From contig NZ_AUHG01000011.1 in NCBI RefSeq assembly GCF_000423065.1, positions 744,001-808,000 on the forward strand: 64,000 nucleotides of DNA, read 5' to 3'. The position numbers were made by a program, and so were the translations under genes. Positions 44,861 through 54,819 of the stretch are shown here, one piece after another. Origin of the DNA: Christiangramia echinicola DSM 19838. Lineage in GTDB: Bacteria; Bacteroidota; Bacteroidia; Flavobacteriales; Flavobacteriaceae. The first letter of the stretch is position 1, and the number at the start of each line of letters is the position of its first letter. The notes beneath the pieces are model-generated. The model was not told where the DNA came from, ran no database searches, and saw nothing but the letters and a program-made list of their open reading frames with translations.

Positions 44861-45646
44861 ATGAAATTTATCTCAATCTTAGGTTACGACCGGAGTGGAA
44901 CTACATTTTTAGGCAGTTATTTAAATCATATCAATGGCGATATTTTTTATGCCGGCGAGATTGATAAGGGTATTAGAATATTCTTCTCCGGATCTAATAA
45001 AAAATGTACCTGTGGAAATATTTATGCTGAATGTCCTGTCTGGGGCAAGATATTTCCTTTTTTAGATCCAGATAATATTGATTTAGAGTTTATATCAAAT
45101 AAAATTTTTGAATTAACAGGCGCAAGTGTGATTGTAGATTCTTCTAAAAGCTTTAAATATATTAGAAAGTTTAAAAAACATTTTAAAGGGAGATATTTAA
45201 GTATACATCTTAAAAGAAATCCTAAAGCAGTGATATTATCCCGAATGAATTTAAGAAAAAGGCGGGTAAATAAAGGAACACATCCAAAACCGTATATTGC
45301 TAAAAAATATAATTTGATGATGATTTTTGATAGCTTGGAATGGTGTTACGAAAATATCTGGTTTGAAAAATTCAAAGATGAAGATACCAACCTGGATTTA
45401 ACCTATGATTTTTTTGGTTCGGAACTGCCTTCTAAAATCCTCAAATTTTTAGAGATTAACAATTTAGACCAGTTAGGAAATGAAAAAGTCGTTAATCATA
45501 TAGTGTTTGGTAACAAGGGGAGGTTAAATTTTAGATGGAAAGTGGAAATTAACCATACTTGGAAAAATGATTTGAATAAATTTCAAAAGCTGAGCGTAGA
45601 TTTATTTACATATCCAACGCGCAGGATTTATAACTATTCTTTTTAA
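44861..45646 (+). CDS. Sulfotransferase 1
   Basis: The 5'-phosphosulfate-binding loop GYDRSGTTFLGS lies at residues 8-19 and the 3'-phosphate-binding region HLKRNPKAVILSRMN near 125-139, the usual arrangement in PAPS-dependent sulfotransferases. A small cysteine cluster (KKCTCGNIYAECPVW) lies between them. At 261 residues it is compact. Immediate position after cysN (5-bp gap) strongly supports PAPS use. The acceptor is probably a lipid-linked or nascent polysaccharide in the cytoplasm; this is inference. Confidence 0.88.
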   Translation: MKFISILGYDRSGTTFLGSYLNHINGDIFYAGEIDKGIRIFFSGSNKKCTCGNIYAECPVWGKIFPFLDPDNIDLEFISNKIFELTGASVIVDSSKSFKYIRKFKKHFKGRYLSIHLKRNPKAVILSRMNLRKRRVNKGTHPKPYIAKKYNLMMIFDSLEWCYENIWFEKFKDEDTNLDLTYDFFGSELPSKILKFLEINNLDQLGNEKVVNHIVFGNKGRLNFRWKVEINHTWKNDLNKFQKLSVDLFTYPTRRIYNYSF

Positions 45647-45678
45647 GAAAAATTTCTAAAATTTAATTAGGTAAACTT

Positions 45679-46722
45679 ATGAAGGTATTAATTACGGGAG
45701 GGGCTGGATTTATTGGTTCTCATTTGGTGCGATTATTAGTTAATAAATATCCGAATTACAAAATATTTAATCTAGATACATTGACTTATGCAGGTAATTT
45801 AGAGAATTTAAAGGACATCGAGAATGCTGAGAATTATCATTTTTTAAAAGCGAATATTAATAATTCAAATGAAATAAATGAACTATTCGAAACTCACCAA
45901 TTTAATAAAGTTATTCATTTAGCAGCCGAGTCGCACGTAGATCGATCTATATCAGATCCCTTAACTTTTGTTCGTACCAATGTTATTGGTACCATGAATT
46001 TACTCAATGCTGCATTGGAAACCTGGAAAGCTGATTTTAATGATAAATTGTTCTATCATATTAGTACGGATGAGGTTTACGGAACATTGGGAAAAGAAGG
46101 TTTATTTACTGAAACAACATCATACGATCCTAATTCACCATATTCGGCTTCCAAGGCCAGTAGTGATCATTTTGTACGTGCTTATGGTGAAACCTATGGT
46201 CTACCTTATATCATATCGAACTGCTCAAACAATTATGGTCCCAATCAATTCCCGGAAAAATTAATTCCTCTCTTTATTAATAATATTATTGAAGAAAAAG
46301 GACTGCCGGTTTATGGAGACGGTAAATATACTAGGGATTGGTTATATGTGAAAGATCATGCTATCGCAATAGATCTTGCATTTCATATAGGTAGAATTGG
46401 AGAAACCTATAATATCGGTGGATTTAACGAATGGCAAAATATAGAACTTATTAAGTTGCTATGTGTAATTATGGATACTAAATTGAATAGGGAAAAAGGC
46501 AGTTCAGCCAAGCTTATCAGTTTTGTAAAAGATAGGCCTGGGCACGATAAGCGTTATGCTATAGATGCTTCTAAAATAAATAAAGAATTAGGTTGGGAGC
46601 CATCTGTAACCTTTGAACAAGGTCTTGTGAAAACAATAGATTGGTATTTGGAAAATAATGAGTGGCTCACAAATGTCACTAGTGGTACATATAAAGATTA
46701 TTATAAAAAACAATATTCATAA
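45679..46722 (+). CDS. rfbB: dTDP-glucose 4,6-dehydratase
   Basis: This SDR enzyme has [10 protein letters not shown] (from about 6), [12 protein letters not shown], the catalytic triad region [10 protein letters not shown] and [10 protein letters not shown] (Tyr155, Lys159), and [19 protein letters not shown]. It converts dTDP-glucose to dTDP-4-keto-6-deoxyglucose. The usual rfbC and rfbD are not in the window. With rfbA and a DegT-type aminotransferase nearby it more likely feeds a dTDP-amino-deoxysugar than rhamnose. Confidence 0.94.
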   Translation: MKVLITGGAGFIGSHLVRLLVNKYPNYKIFNLDTLTYAGNLENLKDIENAENYHFLKANINNSNEINELFETHQFNKVIHLAAESHVDRSISDPLTFVRTNVIGTMNLLNAALETWKADFNDKLFYHISTDEVYGTLGKEGLFTETTSYDPNSPYSASKASSDHFVRAYGETYGLPYIISNCSNNYGPNQFPEKLIPLFINNIIEEKGLPVYGDGKYTRDWLYVKDHAIAIDLAFHIGRIGETYNIGGFNEWQNIELIKLLCVIMDTKLNREKGSSAKLISFVKDRPGHDKRYAIDASKINKELGWEPSVTFEQGLVKTIDWYLENNEWLTNVTSGTYKDYYKKQYS

Positions 46723-47588
46723 TGAAAGGAATCATTTTAGCAGGAGGATCTGGAACTCGTTTATATCCAATAACCATTGCGGTAAGCAAGCAATTATTGC
46801 CAGTCTATGATAAACCCATGATTTATTACCCCCTTTCAGTATTAATGCTCGCGGGAATACGAGAAATTTTATTTATTACCACTCCTCACGATCAAGCATC
46901 TTTTAAAAAATTATTAGGTGATGGATCGGAATTAGGATGTAATTTTGATTATGCCATTCAAGATGAGCCGAATGGTCTTGCAGAAGCTTTTATAATAGGT
47001 AAAGAATTTATAGGGCATGATAAGGTAGCTTTGGTTTTGGGAGATAATATTTTTTATGGTAACGGTTTTGGAAGTTTACTACGAAGTAAAATTAACCTAA
47101 AGGGAGCTTCTATATTTGCATATCCTGTGAAAGACCCACAACGCTATGGTGTTGTCGAATTTAATAATGATAACAAGGCTATAAGTATTGAGGAGAAGCC
47201 AGAAAAACCAAAATCCAGATATGCTGTTCCAGGCCTTTACTTTTATGATAATAAAGTGGTTGAATATGCGAAAAATGTCCAACCCTCAGCTAGGGGTGAA
47301 AAAGAAATATCTGCCTTAAATCAAATGTACTTGGACGACGGAGCATTAGAAGTAGGTGTAATGACCCGCGGTATGAGCTGGTTTGATACCGGTACAGTAG
47401 AATCTTTAGATGATGCGACCGAATTTATTAGAGTAATACAAAACAGACAAAGCGCCATGATAGGATGTATTGAAGAAGTGGCCTATCAAAGAGGGTTTAT
47501 AGAAAGATCTACATTAATTGAACTCTCTGGTAAATACGGCAAATCTAAATACGGTGAGTATTTAAAAGAATTGGCTAAGTCTTTATAG
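46722..47588 (+). CDS. rfbA: Glucose-1-phosphate thymidylyltransferase
   Basis: The nucleotidyltransferase signature [11 protein letters not shown] (about 8-18), [20 protein letters not shown] and [10 protein letters not shown] are all present in a 288-residue protein of standard length. It makes dTDP-glucose from dTTP and glucose-1-phosphate. It overlaps rfbB by one base (TAATG), confirming co-translation. Confidence 0.95.
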   Translation: MKGIILAGGSGTRLYPITIAVSKQLLPVYDKPMIYYPLSVLMLAGIREILFITTPHDQASFKKLLGDGSELGCNFDYAIQDEPNGLAEAFIIGKEFIGHDKVALVLGDNIFYGNGFGSLLRSKINLKGASIFAYPVKDPQRYGVVEFNNDNKAISIEEKPEKPKSRYAVPGLYFYDNKVVEYAKNVQPSARGEKEISALNQMYLDDGALEVGVMTRGMSWFDTGTVESLDDATEFIRVIQNRQSAMIGCIEEVAYQRGFIERSTLIELSGKYGKSKYGEYLKELAKSL

Positions 47589-49034
47589 ATGTCCCTAAGA
47601 AAGCAAGCTACCTCAGGTTTTGTTTGGACTTTTGCTCAGCAATTTGGAAATCAAATTATAGGATTTATTATTTCAGTAATTTTAGCAAGGTTATTATTGC
47701 CTGCTGAATTTGGGTTAATTGGAATGATTGCAATATTTGTTTCTGTAGGGAAGGTCTTAATTGCTTCAGGACTTACACAATCATTAATTAGGAGCGAAAA
47801 TCCTGATCAGGAAGATTATTCAACGGTTTTTTATTTTAATCTTCTTGCAAGTATTTTAATTTATTTGATAATTTATCTTTCGGCTCCCTGGATTGCTGCT
47901 TTTTACAATCAAGATATTCTAACTGGAATCATACGCTTGTTTTGTGTAACATTTATAATTGATGCATTCGCTTCAGTTCAAACTACGAGGTTAACCAAAT
48001 TAATGAACTTTAAAACACAAGCTATCATCGCCATTCCAGCAACTATTTTTGGAGGAATTGTGGGAGTTGCGCTCGCTTATTCAGGCTTTGGGGTTTGGAG
48101 TTTAGTATGGAGTAATATATCAAGCTCTGTAGTATTAAGTGTACAGTTATGGATATATTCAAAATGGGCACCGAGTTTAGTCTTTAATATTGAAAAATTT
48201 AAGCAGCATTTTAATTTCGGTTATAAAATTACCTTATCGAGTTTATTAAATAAACTCTTTAGCAATATTTACCTCATTCTAATAGGACGCTATTTTTCTG
48301 CTAGTCAAGTTGGTTTTTATACTAGAGCAGAGACTATGAAACAATTACCAGTTACAAACATTTCTAATGCTTTAAATAAGATCACTTATCCCTTATTTGC
48401 ATCGATACAAAATGATAATATAAGACTGAAACGGGTTTATAAGCAACTTATGCAAATGGTTGTATACATTGTCGCGCCTACTTTAGTTTTTTTAGCTGTC
48501 TTGGCAGAACCTTTCTTTAGATTATTATTTACAGAGAAGTGGTTGCCAGCTGTTCCATACTTTCAAATTTTATGTATCACAGGGATACTTTACCCAATCC
48601 ATGCATACAATTTAAATGTCTTAAAAGTCAAGGGAAGAAGTGACCTTTATTTAAAATTAGCCATTATTAAGAAATCACTTATGGTCATTGCCGTATTGGT
48701 AGGGTTACAATTTGGAATCTATGGTTTGTTATACACCCAGGTAATTTTATCTTTTAGTGCATTTGTTATTAATGCTTATTACACTGATAGATTTATAAAT
48801 TATTCAGCTTTTCAACAATTTAAAGATATTTTTCCAATAATAATTGTCTCATGCCTTGCTGGTATGTCAATATTTTTACTAGATAATTTTTTACATAATT
48901 TTCTAGATATTTTCAGAATAATTTTCGGAGGGATTTTAGGTGTTTCAATTTATTTAATTCTGAGTTCTATTTTGAAATTATCCAGTTTGTATGAAATCAA
49001 AAAGATTATTTTCAAAAAAATAAATTTTAAATAA
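47589..49034 (+). CDS. Wzx-like oligosaccharide flippase 2 (MOP superfamily)
   Basis: A 481-residue multi-span protein with the same opening as the first flippase (MSLRKQATSGFVWTFAQQFG), GFYTRAETMKQLPVTNI and FTEKWLPAVPYFQ. It begins directly after the rfbA stop. Since its AT content is visibly higher and third-position choices differ from the first copy, it is probably an older paralogue or separately acquired gene rather than a recent tandem duplication. It would export undecaprenyl-linked units made by the downstream transferases. Confidence 0.9.
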   Translation: MSLRKQATSGFVWTFAQQFGNQIIGFIISVILARLLLPAEFGLIGMIAIFVSVGKVLIASGLTQSLIRSENPDQEDYSTVFYFNLLASILIYLIIYLSAPWIAAFYNQDILTGIIRLFCVTFIIDAFASVQTTRLTKLMNFKTQAIIAIPATIFGGIVGVALAYSGFGVWSLVWSNISSSVVLSVQLWIYSKWAPSLVFNIEKFKQHFNFGYKITLSSLLNKLFSNIYLILIGRYFSASQVGFYTRAETMKQLPVTNISNALNKITYPLFASIQNDNIRLKRVYKQLMQMVVYIVAPTLVFLAVLAEPFFRLLFTEKWLPAVPYFQILCITGILYPIHAYNLNVLKVKGRSDLYLKLAIIKKSLMVIAVLVGLQFGIYGLLYTQVILSFSAFVINAYYTDRFINYSAFQQFKDIFPIIIVSCLAGMSIFLLDNFLHNFLDIFRIIFGGILGVSIYLILSSILKLSSLYEIKKIIFKKINFK

Positions 49035-49066
49035 AGGTACTTCATACTGTTAATTTTTATAAAATC

Positions 49067-49819
49067 ATGGAGTGGATCGAAATTTTAGGACCATCGGGTA
49101 TAGGAAAATCATTTTTCTTAAAATCTCTTATAAGTGAAAGGAATAAAGAATCTAATTGGTTAAGCATTGAAGAAATTAAACTAAAATGGGTTTTAAAAAA
49201 TTCAAAAAAAGAGGGCTTAGTTGCATCACTAATCAAATTATATCTTCGTCAAGATTTTGTTAATAGTGAAAAAAGCAATTTAACAGAAATTTTATTGGAT
49301 AGAAAAAATGCGTATCTAAAAGAAGCTGAGATTTTTGAAGAATTACTTAAGACCTATATAAACCATTATATAGATCTGGATATATGCTTTAAAGAAAAAT
49401 CATATAGAATTTCCCTATTTCATAAAATTATTGAGAATCTGTGCTTACAAGATTATTATAATATTAAAAATCCAATTGTAATGGATGAAGGACCACTAAG
49501 TCATCATCCGGATTTAATTAGGGTTGATTGGGATAATCAAAAAACTTTACCTAACGGTCTGATATTTTGTAGTTTATCTGTTGAAAAAAATCTTTCTAGA
49601 ATTTATAAAAGAAAAAATGAAGGTAGGCTAGCTCCACTCCATCATGGTCTAGATAAACCAGACTTAATTAAACACATTGAAGAAAAACATCATAATTATT
49701 TAACCAAGCAGAAAATTTTGATGACCTTAGGAATACCGTTTATCGAAATTAATTTAGATAATGTTGAACCAAATATACTAGTTAAGGCCCAAAATTTTAT
49801 AAAGAATGTCACCAAATAA
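49067..49819 (+). CDS. P-loop protein of unknown function
   Basis: This 250-residue protein opens with MEWIEILGPSGIGKS, a clear Walker A (residues 8-15), and later has VMDEGPLSHHPDLI, which resembles a small-molecule kinase acceptor/lid region. No ABC signature or second strong motif is present, so a sugar or nucleotide kinase-like role, or phosphotransfer in polysaccharide assembly, is only inference. It is translated into the aminotransferase gene with a 14-bp overlap. Confidence 0.7.
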   Translation: MEWIEILGPSGIGKSFFLKSLISERNKESNWLSIEEIKLKWVLKNSKKEGLVASLIKLYLRQDFVNSEKSNLTEILLDRKNAYLKEAEIFEELLKTYINHYIDLDICFKEKSYRISLFHKIIENLCLQDYYNIKNPIVMDEGPLSHHPDLIRVDWDNQKTLPNGLIFCSLSVEKNLSRIYKRKNEGRLAPLHHGLDKPDLIKHIEEKHHNYLTKQKILMTLGIPFIEINLDNVEPNILVKAQNFIKNVTK

Positions 49820-50891
49820 TATTATACCAGTAACAAAAACATTTTTTCCACCAATTCAGGAATACCATGTTCAATTAGATCGTATTTGGAAAAATGAATG
49901 GTTGACTAATCGCGGGGAATTGGTAAAAGAATTAGAGGCTAATTTAAGGTCTTATTTAGATGTGCCAAACATTACCTCAACCACTAATGGTACGCTCCCT
50001 ATACAAATTGCTCTCAAAGTACTAGCCAAGGGAGGAGAAGTTATTACAACTCCTTTTAGCTATGTAGCAACAACTTCTGCAATTGTTTGGGAGAACTGCA
50101 CTCCGGTTTTTGTGGATATCCATCCTGAATTCTTAACCATAGATGAGACAAAGATTGAAGCTGCTATTACATCAAAAACAACAGCTATCTTGGCTACACA
50201 TGTCTTTGGAAATCCTTGTAATGTTGACATGATAGAAAAAATAGCGTTGAAGTACAATTTAAAGGTGATTTATGACGCTGCTCATGGTTTTGGAGTGGAG
50301 TACGAAAGAAAAAGTTTGTTTAATTACGGAGATGTGAGTACGTGTAGTTTTCATGCCACTAAAATTTTTCATACAGGAGAAGGAGGAGCATTTGTTTGTC
50401 AAAACGATGAGCTTAATAAGGAATTATACTATCATCATAATTTTGGACATGCTGGTCCAGCGGAATTTCATGGTTTAGGTATAAATGCCAAAATGAGTGA
50501 ACTTCAAGCAGCCATGGGACTAAGTGTTATGCCTTACATGGCGAAAATTTTTTCCGAGCGTAAAAACGTTGTTGATTTTTATGACGAAAATTTAAATTTC
50601 AATAATTTGGAAAAAATGAAAATCCGGAGTAATACAAAATGGAATTATAGCTATTATCCTATTATTTTTAATTCTGAGGAAGCCTTACTTAAAGCACAGG
50701 ATAATTTAAATCGGGAAAATATTTTTCCTAGAAGGTATTTTTATCCTTCTTTAAATCTGTTAAATTATGTCGAAAACATCTCTATGAGTGTATCTGAATC
50801 CATTTCACGAAGAGTATTATGTCTACCTTTATATTTTGGAATCAAATCAGAGGAATTGAATCGAATTACAAATAAAATTAATTCTATATGA
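49806..50891 (+). CDS. DegT/DnrJ/EryC1-family sugar aminotransferase
   Basis: A PLP enzyme of 361 residues with TTNGTLPIQIAL, TTPFSYVATTSAI, YDAAHGFG and the Schiff-base lysine in CSFHATKIFHTGEGG (Lys186). It transfers an amino group to a nucleotide keto-sugar. With rfbA and rfbB nearby, the substrate is probably dTDP-4-keto-6-deoxyglucose (VioA-like product dTDP-Qui4N) or a 3-keto isomer; the exact position cannot be decided here. It overlaps both neighbours (14 bp, then ATGA). Confidence 0.9.
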   Translation: MSPNNIIPVTKTFFPPIQEYHVQLDRIWKNEWLTNRGELVKELEANLRSYLDVPNITSTTNGTLPIQIALKVLAKGGEVITTPFSYVATTSAIVWENCTPVFVDIHPEFLTIDETKIEAAITSKTTAILATHVFGNPCNVDMIEKIALKYNLKVIYDAAHGFGVEYERKSLFNYGDVSTCSFHATKIFHTGEGGAFVCQNDELNKELYYHHNFGHAGPAEFHGLGINAKMSELQAAMGLSVMPYMAKIFSERKNVVDFYDENLNFNNLEKMKIRSNTKWNYSYYPIIFNSEEALLKAQDNLNRENIFPRRYFYPSLNLLNYVENISMSVSESISRRVLCLPLYFGIKSEELNRITNKINSI

Positions 50892-51775
50892 CAGATGCTC
50901 ACCCACTTTTTATATTAGGAAATCCCAGATCTGGAACTTCTTTATTTAGAATAATGCTCACCAGCCATCCAAATATTTGTATACCACCAGAGTGTGGCTT
51001 TATTCAATGGTGGTATAGTAAATATAAAAATTGGTCTAAAACAGATTCCACAAATGAAATTAGAGTTACAAGTTATATTGAAGATTTAAAATCCTCTAAA
51101 AAAATTGAGACATGGAATTTAGACTTTTCAGATTTACATAAATTAATTGTAAAAAGCATGGCTTCGAATTACGCAGAATTATCTTTCTGTGTATTACAAC
51201 AATTTTGTTCTCAGCAGAATAAGAATGCAATTTATTTAGGTGACAAGAATAACTATTATATTCATCATTTAGATATTATAAGGGAGATATATCCTACCGC
51301 GAAATATTTAGCAATAGTTAGAGATGGTAGAGATGTGGCTTGCTCTTATAAGAATTTGAAAAACCTTAAAAGTACTTCAAAATATAAACCGATACTACCC
51401 ACTGAAATCGGTGAAATAGCTGAAGAATGGCGAGAGAATAACTTAAAATTACTCAATTTTGGTGAAATGATTGGGACGAAAAACTTTACCTTTATAAGGT
51501 TTGAGGATTTATTAACAAATAGTGAAGGAACGCTGCAATCCATATGTAGTTTTTTACAAATCGATTATAATATTGAAATGTTGAAATATGCAGAGAATAA
51601 TATTAATAATAAAATAGAACCAGATAAATTAGTCGATTGGAAAAAGAAAACTTTTCTACCCCCAGATTCCTCTAGTATAGGTAAATATAAGTATGAATTA
51701 ACAAGAAACGAGATAGAGACATTTCAATCTGTCAATTCTGATTTAATTGATTTATTAGGTTATGATAAAATATAA
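50888..51775 (+). CDS. Sulfotransferase 2
   Basis: The classic PAPS loop GNPRSGTSLFRIML (about 11-24) is followed by HPNICIPPECGF, and the 3'-phosphate site reads LAIVRDGRDVACSYKNLK (about 139-156). It is 295 residues long and soluble by sequence. It couples by ATGA to the aminotransferase and overlaps the next GT2 frame by 14 bp, so it is firmly part of the polysaccharide operon. A role sulfating a sugar of the repeat unit is likely. Confidence 0.9.
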   Translation: MTDAHPLFILGNPRSGTSLFRIMLTSHPNICIPPECGFIQWWYSKYKNWSKTDSTNEIRVTSYIEDLKSSKKIETWNLDFSDLHKLIVKSMASNYAELSFCVLQQFCSQQNKNAIYLGDKNNYYIHHLDIIREIYPTAKYLAIVRDGRDVACSYKNLKNLKSTSKYKPILPTEIGEIAEEWRENNLKLLNFGEMIGTKNFTFIRFEDLLTNSEGTLQSICSFLQIDYNIEMLKYAENNINNKIEPDKLVDWKKKTFLPPDSSSIGKYKYELTRNEIETFQSVNSDLIDLLGYDKI

Positions 51776-52676
51776 AGTTAGTGTTAGATTAATCACTTTT
51801 AATCATAGTCAATTTATTGAAAAATCTATTGAAGGGGTTTTAATGCAACAATCCAATTTTTTGATTGAGCTTATTATTGGAGATGATTTTTCTACCGACA
51901 ATACAAGGGATTTAATTGCAAATTATAAAAGCACTAAAAACGTACATATAAAATTCTTGGATAGACCTTTTAAAGGAGAATATTTCTATGAAAGAGAAAA
52001 GAATGGCAGGCTGTATAATTTTGCTAATACTGTTTCTAATTGTACAGGTGAATATATTGCACTTTTAGATGGCGATGATTACTGGACAGATCCTTACAAA
52101 TTGCAGAAGCAAGTTGATTTTTTGGAAAATGATCTAAATTTTTCGGCATGTTTCACTGATGCTATTGTTTATAATGAGCATTCCAAAGAGAAATCTAATT
52201 ATTTAAATAAAAATAAAAAAAGATCAACTTTTCACACAGAAGATATTATTAAAGGAGGTGGGGGATTATTTCCTACTGCATCCTTAGTTTTTCGAAACTT
52301 AATTCATGATTTTCCTAATTTCTTTTATGAAGCAAAATCTGGAGATCGTGCCCTGAGTTTGCTATTATCAGTTCACGGAAGTTTTTACTGCATGGGAGAT
52401 GTAACCTGTGTTTACCGAGTTCATAACGGAGGGATATTTTCAAATATTATTGAAAAAAAAGAAAAGAGAAATGATATAACTAGGAACAATATAAAGTTAC
52501 TTCAAGATTTTGATATTCATTCAAACTTTGTATTTACCAAGATAATTAAACAAACAATTTCCAACCTTTCTAAGAAAGTATTAATTAATAGTAAGTCCGA
52601 ATTAAAAATGAGTCTTATTAGGAACTTAACTTTGAGAGACTTTCTATCTTATATTAAAAATTTTAATCTTAAATGA
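51762..52676 (+). CDS. GT2-family glycosyltransferase A
   Basis: An inverting GT-A enzyme with N-terminal VSVRLITFNHSQFIEKSIEG, the nucleotide-binding IIGDDFSTDNT and the metal-binding LLDGDDYWTDPYKLQKQVDF (D-x-D type), 304 residues. GT2 enzymes transfer sugars from UDP- or dTDP-donors to lipid-linked acceptors at the inner membrane. The acceptor and donor cannot be told from the sequence. The start ATG overlaps the sulfotransferase end by 14 bp and its stop overlaps the next ATG. Confidence 0.9.
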   Translation: MIKYKVSVRLITFNHSQFIEKSIEGVLMQQSNFLIELIIGDDFSTDNTRDLIANYKSTKNVHIKFLDRPFKGEYFYEREKNGRLYNFANTVSNCTGEYIALLDGDDYWTDPYKLQKQVDFLENDLNFSACFTDAIVYNEHSKEKSNYLNKNKKRSTFHTEDIIKGGGGLFPTASLVFRNLIHDFPNFFYEAKSGDRALSLLLSVHGSFYCMGDVTCVYRVHNGGIFSNIIEKKEKRNDITRNNIKLLQDFDIHSNFVFTKIIKQTISNLSKKVLINSKSELKMSLIRNLTLRDFLSYIKNFNLK

Positions 52677-53545
52677 TTTCAATAACTATACCAACCTATA
52701 ATCGCGCTAAATTTCTACCCAGGGCAATAAGCAGTATTTTAAATCAAAGTAATCAAAATTGGGAGTTAATTATTTCTGATGATGGTTCCACCGATGATAC
52801 TGAAGCGGTTGTGGGAAAATATTTAAGTGATCCCAGAATAAAATACTTGAAAAATTCCAATGCTGGCGCTACCGCAGCACGAAATTCAGGGGTTAAAGTA
52901 TCTACAGGTGATTTTATAACTTTTTTGGATAGTGATGATGAAGCAAAACCAAATTGGTTAGAAGCATTTCAGAAGGAAATAGAAAATGAAGCAGAAGTTG
53001 TATGTTGTGGATACGAGTATTTAGATCACAAGGGTAATTTAATTCGGGAGAATTATCCTATTGATATGGGGCCTTTATATAACAATCGTATCGGAAGATT
53101 TACTAATGGGGGGGTTTTCTTAATAAAAAAAGAATATTTTCAGAAAATTGGAGGTTATGATGAAAATGTAAAATCTGGACAACATTCAGAAATGGCAATT
53201 AGACTATTCCAAATTTTAGATCAGAATAAAATTGAAATTAAAAATATATATAAGCCTCTCATCAAAGTTCATGTTCATCAGGGACCCAAAATCAGATCAG
53301 ATCATAAAGCTATATTTTTGGGTAATAGTTATACTTTGAATAAACATGAAAGTTTATTTTCTAAACATAAATTGATCTACGCTAATTATCTCAGTGTTGG
53401 TGCCCATAGTGCAGTGAAAATTGAGAAATATGAGGAGGCTAAGAAATTATTTTATAAGGCCTGGAAATTGGACCCATTTAATATAAAGAGATTTGGAAGG
53501 TTAATAATAGTACAGTTTCCTTTTATGAGGAAGAAATTTTGGTAA
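52673..53545 (+). CDS. GT2-family glycosyltransferase B
   Basis: A second GT-A enzyme of 290 residues: ISITIPTYNRAKFLPRAISS, IISDDGSTDDT, AARNSGVKVSTGDFITFLDS followed by the DxD-like DSDDE. It starts in an ATGA overlap with the preceding GT2 gene, so the two are probably made in equal amounts and act on consecutive linkages. A 115-bp gap follows before the GT4 gene. Confidence 0.92.
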   Translation: MISITIPTYNRAKFLPRAISSILNQSNQNWELIISDDGSTDDTEAVVGKYLSDPRIKYLKNSNAGATAARNSGVKVSTGDFITFLDSDDEAKPNWLEAFQKEIENEAEVVCCGYEYLDHKGNLIRENYPIDMGPLYNNRIGRFTNGGVFLIKKEYFQKIGGYDENVKSGQHSEMAIRLFQILDQNKIEIKNIYKPLIKVHVHQGPKIRSDHKAIFLGNSYTLNKHESLFSKHKLIYANYLSVGAHSAVKIEKYEEAKKLFYKAWKLDPFNIKRFGRLIIVQFPFMRKKFW

Positions 53546-53660
53546 ATTATGTAACTGAATTTAATTTATAATTGAACGTAATTATTCCTAAGATAGCGCT
53601 AAATTTTGACTTAAATTTTCTTACAGGACAGCGTTTGCAATTCAATAAAGCCCGTCATTT

Positions 53661-54809
53661 ATGATTAAAAAATATTTAGCAGTACAGGATAGCCTTGGGA
53701 CTGGGGGTGCTGAACGTTCTAATGCCGAACTTTGGGATTATTTAAAAAAATGTAATGTACAGATTAAAATAATTGTCCTAAGACATAGAATAGAAGGCGT
53801 AGAAAAGGAAATTTTGGAAAAAGGATTTGACGTACATTTTTTGCAATCTGGAATTTTAATGCAGCAAGCAAAGACTATTGCAAAGATCATTGAAAATTTT
53901 GAACCAGATATAGTTCACTCTGTACTTTTTAAGGCATCGCTGCGTGTTCGCATGGCCAAATTATTCACCAGATTTTATCATATTGAAAGTTTGGTAACTA
54001 TGCCTTATGCAAAAATTAGATTGAATGACCCCAGTGCAAATAAATTTTATATTCAAATATTTCGAGGAATCGATTTAATTTCTAAATATTTTGGTGTAGA
54101 TCATTTTCACGCTAACGGTGAAACAGTAGCCAATCATTACTTTAAAAAACTACGAATAAAGAAATCGAAAATATCTGTAATTCCTAGAGGAAGAAAAGTG
54201 AATTACTGTCTTGATAATCCTGGCGTAATAGGCGGTTTGAGAAATGAATTTAATTCAAAAAATCATATCCAGATTATACATGTAGCACGACATGAATATC
54301 CGAAAGGCCAGGATATTTTATTAGATGCATTTGGTAGGTTAGTAAATATTAAGGAAAAATTTAAAGTCCTACTAGTTGGTCGAGATGGAAAATTAACTAA
54401 AAAGATTAAGCACAAAATTGAAGAATTTGGATTGGGCAATTCAATCCATATAGTCGGACATCGGGGGGATATTTATGAACTACTGGCCTCTTCTGATATT
54501 TTTGTTTTTCCTTCAAGATTTGAAGGTTTGCCTGGAGCTTTAATAGAGGCAGAAGCCGCGGGCCTTCCTATTATTTGTTCAGATATCCCGAATAATTTGG
54601 AAGTTATTGAAGAAAATAGAAATGCTTTGGTGTTTAAAAATGAAGACCCTGTAAGTTTAGCCGAAAATTTAAATAAATTAATTATGGATAAAGAAAAAAG
54701 GTTGGAAATGGGGAAAGAAAGTTTAAGAATTTATAAAGAGCGATTTCAAATCGAAACCGTAAATAAAAGAATGCTAAACCTATTTATTGATTTAACCAGT
54801 AAATATTAA
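53661..54809 (+). CDS. GT4-family glycosyltransferase C
   Basis: A GT-B retaining enzyme of 382 residues. The N-terminal donor-side glycine motif is DSLGTGGAERSNAEL (about 10-24) and the C-terminal GT4 signature is FPSRFEGLPGALIEAEAAGL with the catalytic glutamate pair E(x7)E. Such enzymes use nucleotide-sugar donors and act at the cytoplasmic face of the membrane. A 115-bp non-coding stretch before it may contain a promoter, though none with both boxes was recognised. Confidence 0.92.
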   Translation: MIKKYLAVQDSLGTGGAERSNAELWDYLKKCNVQIKIIVLRHRIEGVEKEILEKGFDVHFLQSGILMQQAKTIAKIIENFEPDIVHSVLFKASLRVRMAKLFTRFYHIESLVTMPYAKIRLNDPSANKFYIQIFRGIDLISKYFGVDHFHANGETVANHYFKKLRIKKSKISVIPRGRKVNYCLDNPGVIGGLRNEFNSKNHIQIIHVARHEYPKGQDILLDAFGRLVNIKEKFKVLLVGRDGKLTKKIKHKIEEFGLGNSIHIVGHRGDIYELLASSDIFVFPSRFEGLPGALIEAEAAGLPIICSDIPNNLEVIEENRNALVFKNEDPVSLAENLNKLIMDKEKRLEMGKESLRIYKERFQIETVNKRMLNLFIDLTSKY

Positions 54810-54819
54810 AATTTTTAAA

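Noticed and set aside
44861-47588. Full dTDP-rhamnose operon rfbABCD
   Set aside because: Only rfbB and rfbA are present; no rfbC epimerase or rfbD reductase was found in the window.
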